From NCBI GenBank assembly GCA_013375495.1, contig JABXKC010000048.1:1-17381 (forward strand): a DNA stretch of 17,381 nt. The letters are read 5' to 3'. Below are positions 16,122 to 17,381 of the stretch, one piece after another. The notes under the pieces are model-generated. The model was not told the DNA's origin and searched no databases. It saw only the letters and a list, made by a program, of their open reading frames with translations. The translations under genes were made by a program, and so were the position numbers. The number at the start of each line of letters is the position of its first letter. The first letter of the stretch is position 1. The DNA comes from Promethearchaeota archaeon. GTDB taxonomy: Archaea > Asgardarchaeota > Lokiarchaeia > Sigynarchaeales > SOKP01.

Positions 16122-17075
16122 TTAACGAGTTAAACCTGACCACTTAACATTATTAACTCCTGTACTTACTGCGATTTCAAGAAAATTTTCCATCTCTTCT
16201 TTTGTCATTAATGGGTAATCTTTTAATGACCATGATTTACCTAATTGCGTGTATTTAATATCACATAGTTTATTAAAACTCAATAAATCCCATTTATCAG
16301 GTACATTATTTAATTCATTTACAATGAATTCTCCAATTCCTCTAACATTTTCTTCTGTAGCAGTATAATTAGGGATTAATGGTGTCCTTATCCACATAAT
16401 TTTTCCAGTCTCTTTGATATATTGGGAAATCGATTTAGCATTTTCTAAGATCGTTTTATTTGAAACGCCCGTGTATTCTTTATGCTTTTCAGGATCAATA
16501 ACTTTGATGTCGAAAAGCACTATATCCAGGTAGGGTAATAAATCTTGATACACCTTTTTACGTGAAAATCCGCACGTATCTAAAGCCGTAGAAATACCAT
16601 TTTCCTTACATAATTTCAAAATTTTCAAGAGAAAATCCGGTTGTAAAGTAGGTTCACCTCCAGAAACGGTTATGCCTCCTTTTGCTTTATTGAAAAATAT
16701 TTTTTCTTTTTCTATTTCGCGAAAAAGTTCTTCTACATCCCACCATTTTCCATACATATTTAATGCAGTACTAGGACATGCTTCTACGCAATCTGCACAA
16801 CTGGTACATCTTTCTCTATTAATGTGTAATCCATCATCTTCAAAAAATAAAATATCCTCTTGACAAGCATCTATACAACTATTACATCCAATGCATTTAC
16901 GTTCTATCCAATAAAGTTGAGGTTTTTTTGGAATTGATTCTGGATTGTGACACCACATGCAATTTAAAAGGCAATTATTGAAAAAAATTGTTGTACGCAC
17001 GCCAGGACCGTCGTCAGTAGCCATTCTCTCCAGTTTAAAGATTAATCCTTTAGAAGTTGACTCTATATTAAACAC
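16122..17075 (-). CDS. Glycyl radical enzyme activating enzyme (radical SAM)
   Basis: This 317-residue protein should cleave S-adenosylmethionine and abstract hydrogen from the GRE's Gly790 to create the stored radical. The radical SAM motif is CLLNCMWC (Cys35, 39, 42), preceded by ERMATDDGPGVRTTIFF, the family's R.s.hDGPGiRT block. Two inserted ferredoxin motifs follow (Cys61/64/67/71 and Cys90/93/96/100), as in the activases of eliminating GREs and unlike the short PFL activase. VSGGEP (137-142) is the SAM-contact GGE motif, and HNPES (43-47) is family-typical. The start is GTG at 17075; no clear ribosome site is seen. It lies 97 bases downstream of an aldehyde oxidoreductase gene on the same strand and is convergent with the GRE side. 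It is the only activase in view and the likely partner. Confidence 0.95.
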   Translation of the reverse strand: MFNIESTSKGLIFKLERMATDDGPGVRTTIFFNNCLLNCMWCHNPESIPKKPQLYWIERKCIGCNSCIDACQEDILFFEDDGLHINRERCTSCADCVEACPSTALNMYGKWWDVEELFREIEKEKIFFNKAKGGITVSGGEPTLQPDFLLKILKLCKENGISTALDTCGFSRKKVYQDLLPYLDIVLFDIKVIDPEKHKEYTGVSNKTILENAKSISQYIKETGKIMWIRTPLIPNYTATEENVRGIGEFIVNELNNVPDKWDLLSFNKLCDIKYTQLGKSWSLKDYPLMTKEEMENFLEIAVSTGVNNVKWSGLTR

Positions 17076-17132
17076 TTTTGTTTGTTTTAAATATATAAAT
17101 ACTAAAATTAACGAATTTTTAAAAAGATTTTT

Positions 17133-17149
17133 AATAGCTATTGGCTATT
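17133..17149 (-). repeat. Small inverted repeat between oxidoreductase and activase genes
   Basis: AATAGC (17133-17138) and GCTATT (17144-17149) form a 6-bp inverted repeat with a 5-base spacer. Read on the minus strand it lies after the oxidoreductase stop, followed by A/T runs including CTTTTT. It could be a weak terminator, a processing hairpin or an operator for the activase. TATA-like strings lie between it and the activase start. The evidence is weak in such AT-rich DNA. Confidence 0.3.
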
Positions 17150-17172
17150 TATTGATATTTTTTTGTTCTGAT

Positions 17173-17381
17173 TTACGAAATTATCCCTAAATCTTTTAAT
17201 TTTTCTTCAGATGGTCTTCCAGTTTCCCAATTCCATCCCCGAATATTATAATATTTCTTTAAATTATCTTCTAAATCGAGTTTTACATTTTTTAATCTAC
17301 CTGATGATAATACTTTCATATTGTGATTGGGTAATCTATCGTCTTTCCTTGAAATTCCTAGTTTACAACTAATTAAACGTT
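17173..17381 (-). CDS. Aldehyde:ferredoxin oxidoreductase, C-terminal end (cut by window edge)
   Basis: The last 68 codons of a gene enter from the right edge; the first two bases at the edge belong to a split codon. The peptide holds KDDRLPNHN, KLDLEDNLKKYYNIRGW and TGRPSEEKLKDLGI. These match the closing part of aldehyde:ferredoxin oxidoreductases, which typically reads DRLP...LD.....YY..RGW...G.PT...L..LGL. Such tungsten- or molybdenum-pterin enzymes oxidise aldehydes to acids and reduce ferredoxin. The cofactor-binding parts lie outside the window, so activity cannot be judged. It is upstream of the activase gene on the same strand and may share its transcript. This short frame has no in-window start but is well supported by its motifs. 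Confidence 0.85.
   Translation of the reverse strand, partial: RLISCKLGISRKDDRLPNHNMKVLSSGRLKNVKLDLEDNLKKYYNIRGWNWETGRPSEEKLKDLGIIS

Noticed and set aside
16006..16130. Possible structured RNA or tRNA in the convergent gap
   Set aside because: One perfect short stem is present, but no cloverleaf, T-loop or anticodon arm can be formed, and the sequence runs into the activase stop codon.

Overview
This window is AT-rich and archaeal in character. Promoter-like spots are TATA boxes (TTTATAAA or TTTAAATA type), usually 25-60 bases before a start. Starts often follow GGTGAT or GGGAG ribosome sites. Gene ends are marked by T-rich tracts. The solute-binding protein ends in a PGF-type membrane anchor of the kind seen in archaeal surface proteins. 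Together with the protein styles this suggests an anaerobic archaeon, possibly of the Asgard (Lokiarchaeia-like) group. That placement is an inference from style, not from a marker gene. No rRNA, tRNA, CRISPR array or insertion sequence was seen.

Layout: (1) 1-352 has no gene. An orphan soluble protein follows at 353-1405. (2) 1487-9988 encodes a Dpp/Opp-type (peptide/nickel family) ABC importer. A large membrane-anchored binding protein lies on the minus strand. Divergent from it is a plus-strand operon of a 4-helix membrane protein, two permeases and two ATPases. Both ATPases carry extra N-terminal membrane domains (about 7 and 3 helices). A crotonase-family gene follows at 10060-10821. (3) 10897-12000 (minus) is a winged-helix/iron-sulfur protein. 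It is divergent from a glycyl radical enzyme (GRE) at 12264-14711. (4) Next is an alpha/alpha-toroid (prenyltransferase/squalene-cyclase-repeat) protein at 14895-15905. It is convergent with a GRE-activating radical SAM enzyme at 16122-17075 (minus). Upstream of the activase on the same strand is the C-terminal end of an aldehyde:ferredoxin oxidoreductase, cut by the window edge (17173-17381).

How the parts may work together: the binding-protein promoter and the GRE promoter, about 8.3 kb apart and on opposite strands, share a 25-bp element with one mismatch. It consists of a TATA-like TTTAAATA running into an inverted repeat (arms TAAATTTAC and GTAAATTTA, 3-base spacer). This looks like one operator used twice, so importer and GRE are probably under one control. 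The GRE has the Cys-x-Glu active site found in eliminating GREs such as diol dehydratases and choline lyase, several of which release an aldehyde. An aldehyde oxidoreductase lies next to the activase. The simplest reading is an anaerobic catabolic module: import of an unknown substrate, radical cleavage to an aldehyde, and oxidation to an acid with ferredoxin reduction. The substrate cannot be read from the sequence.
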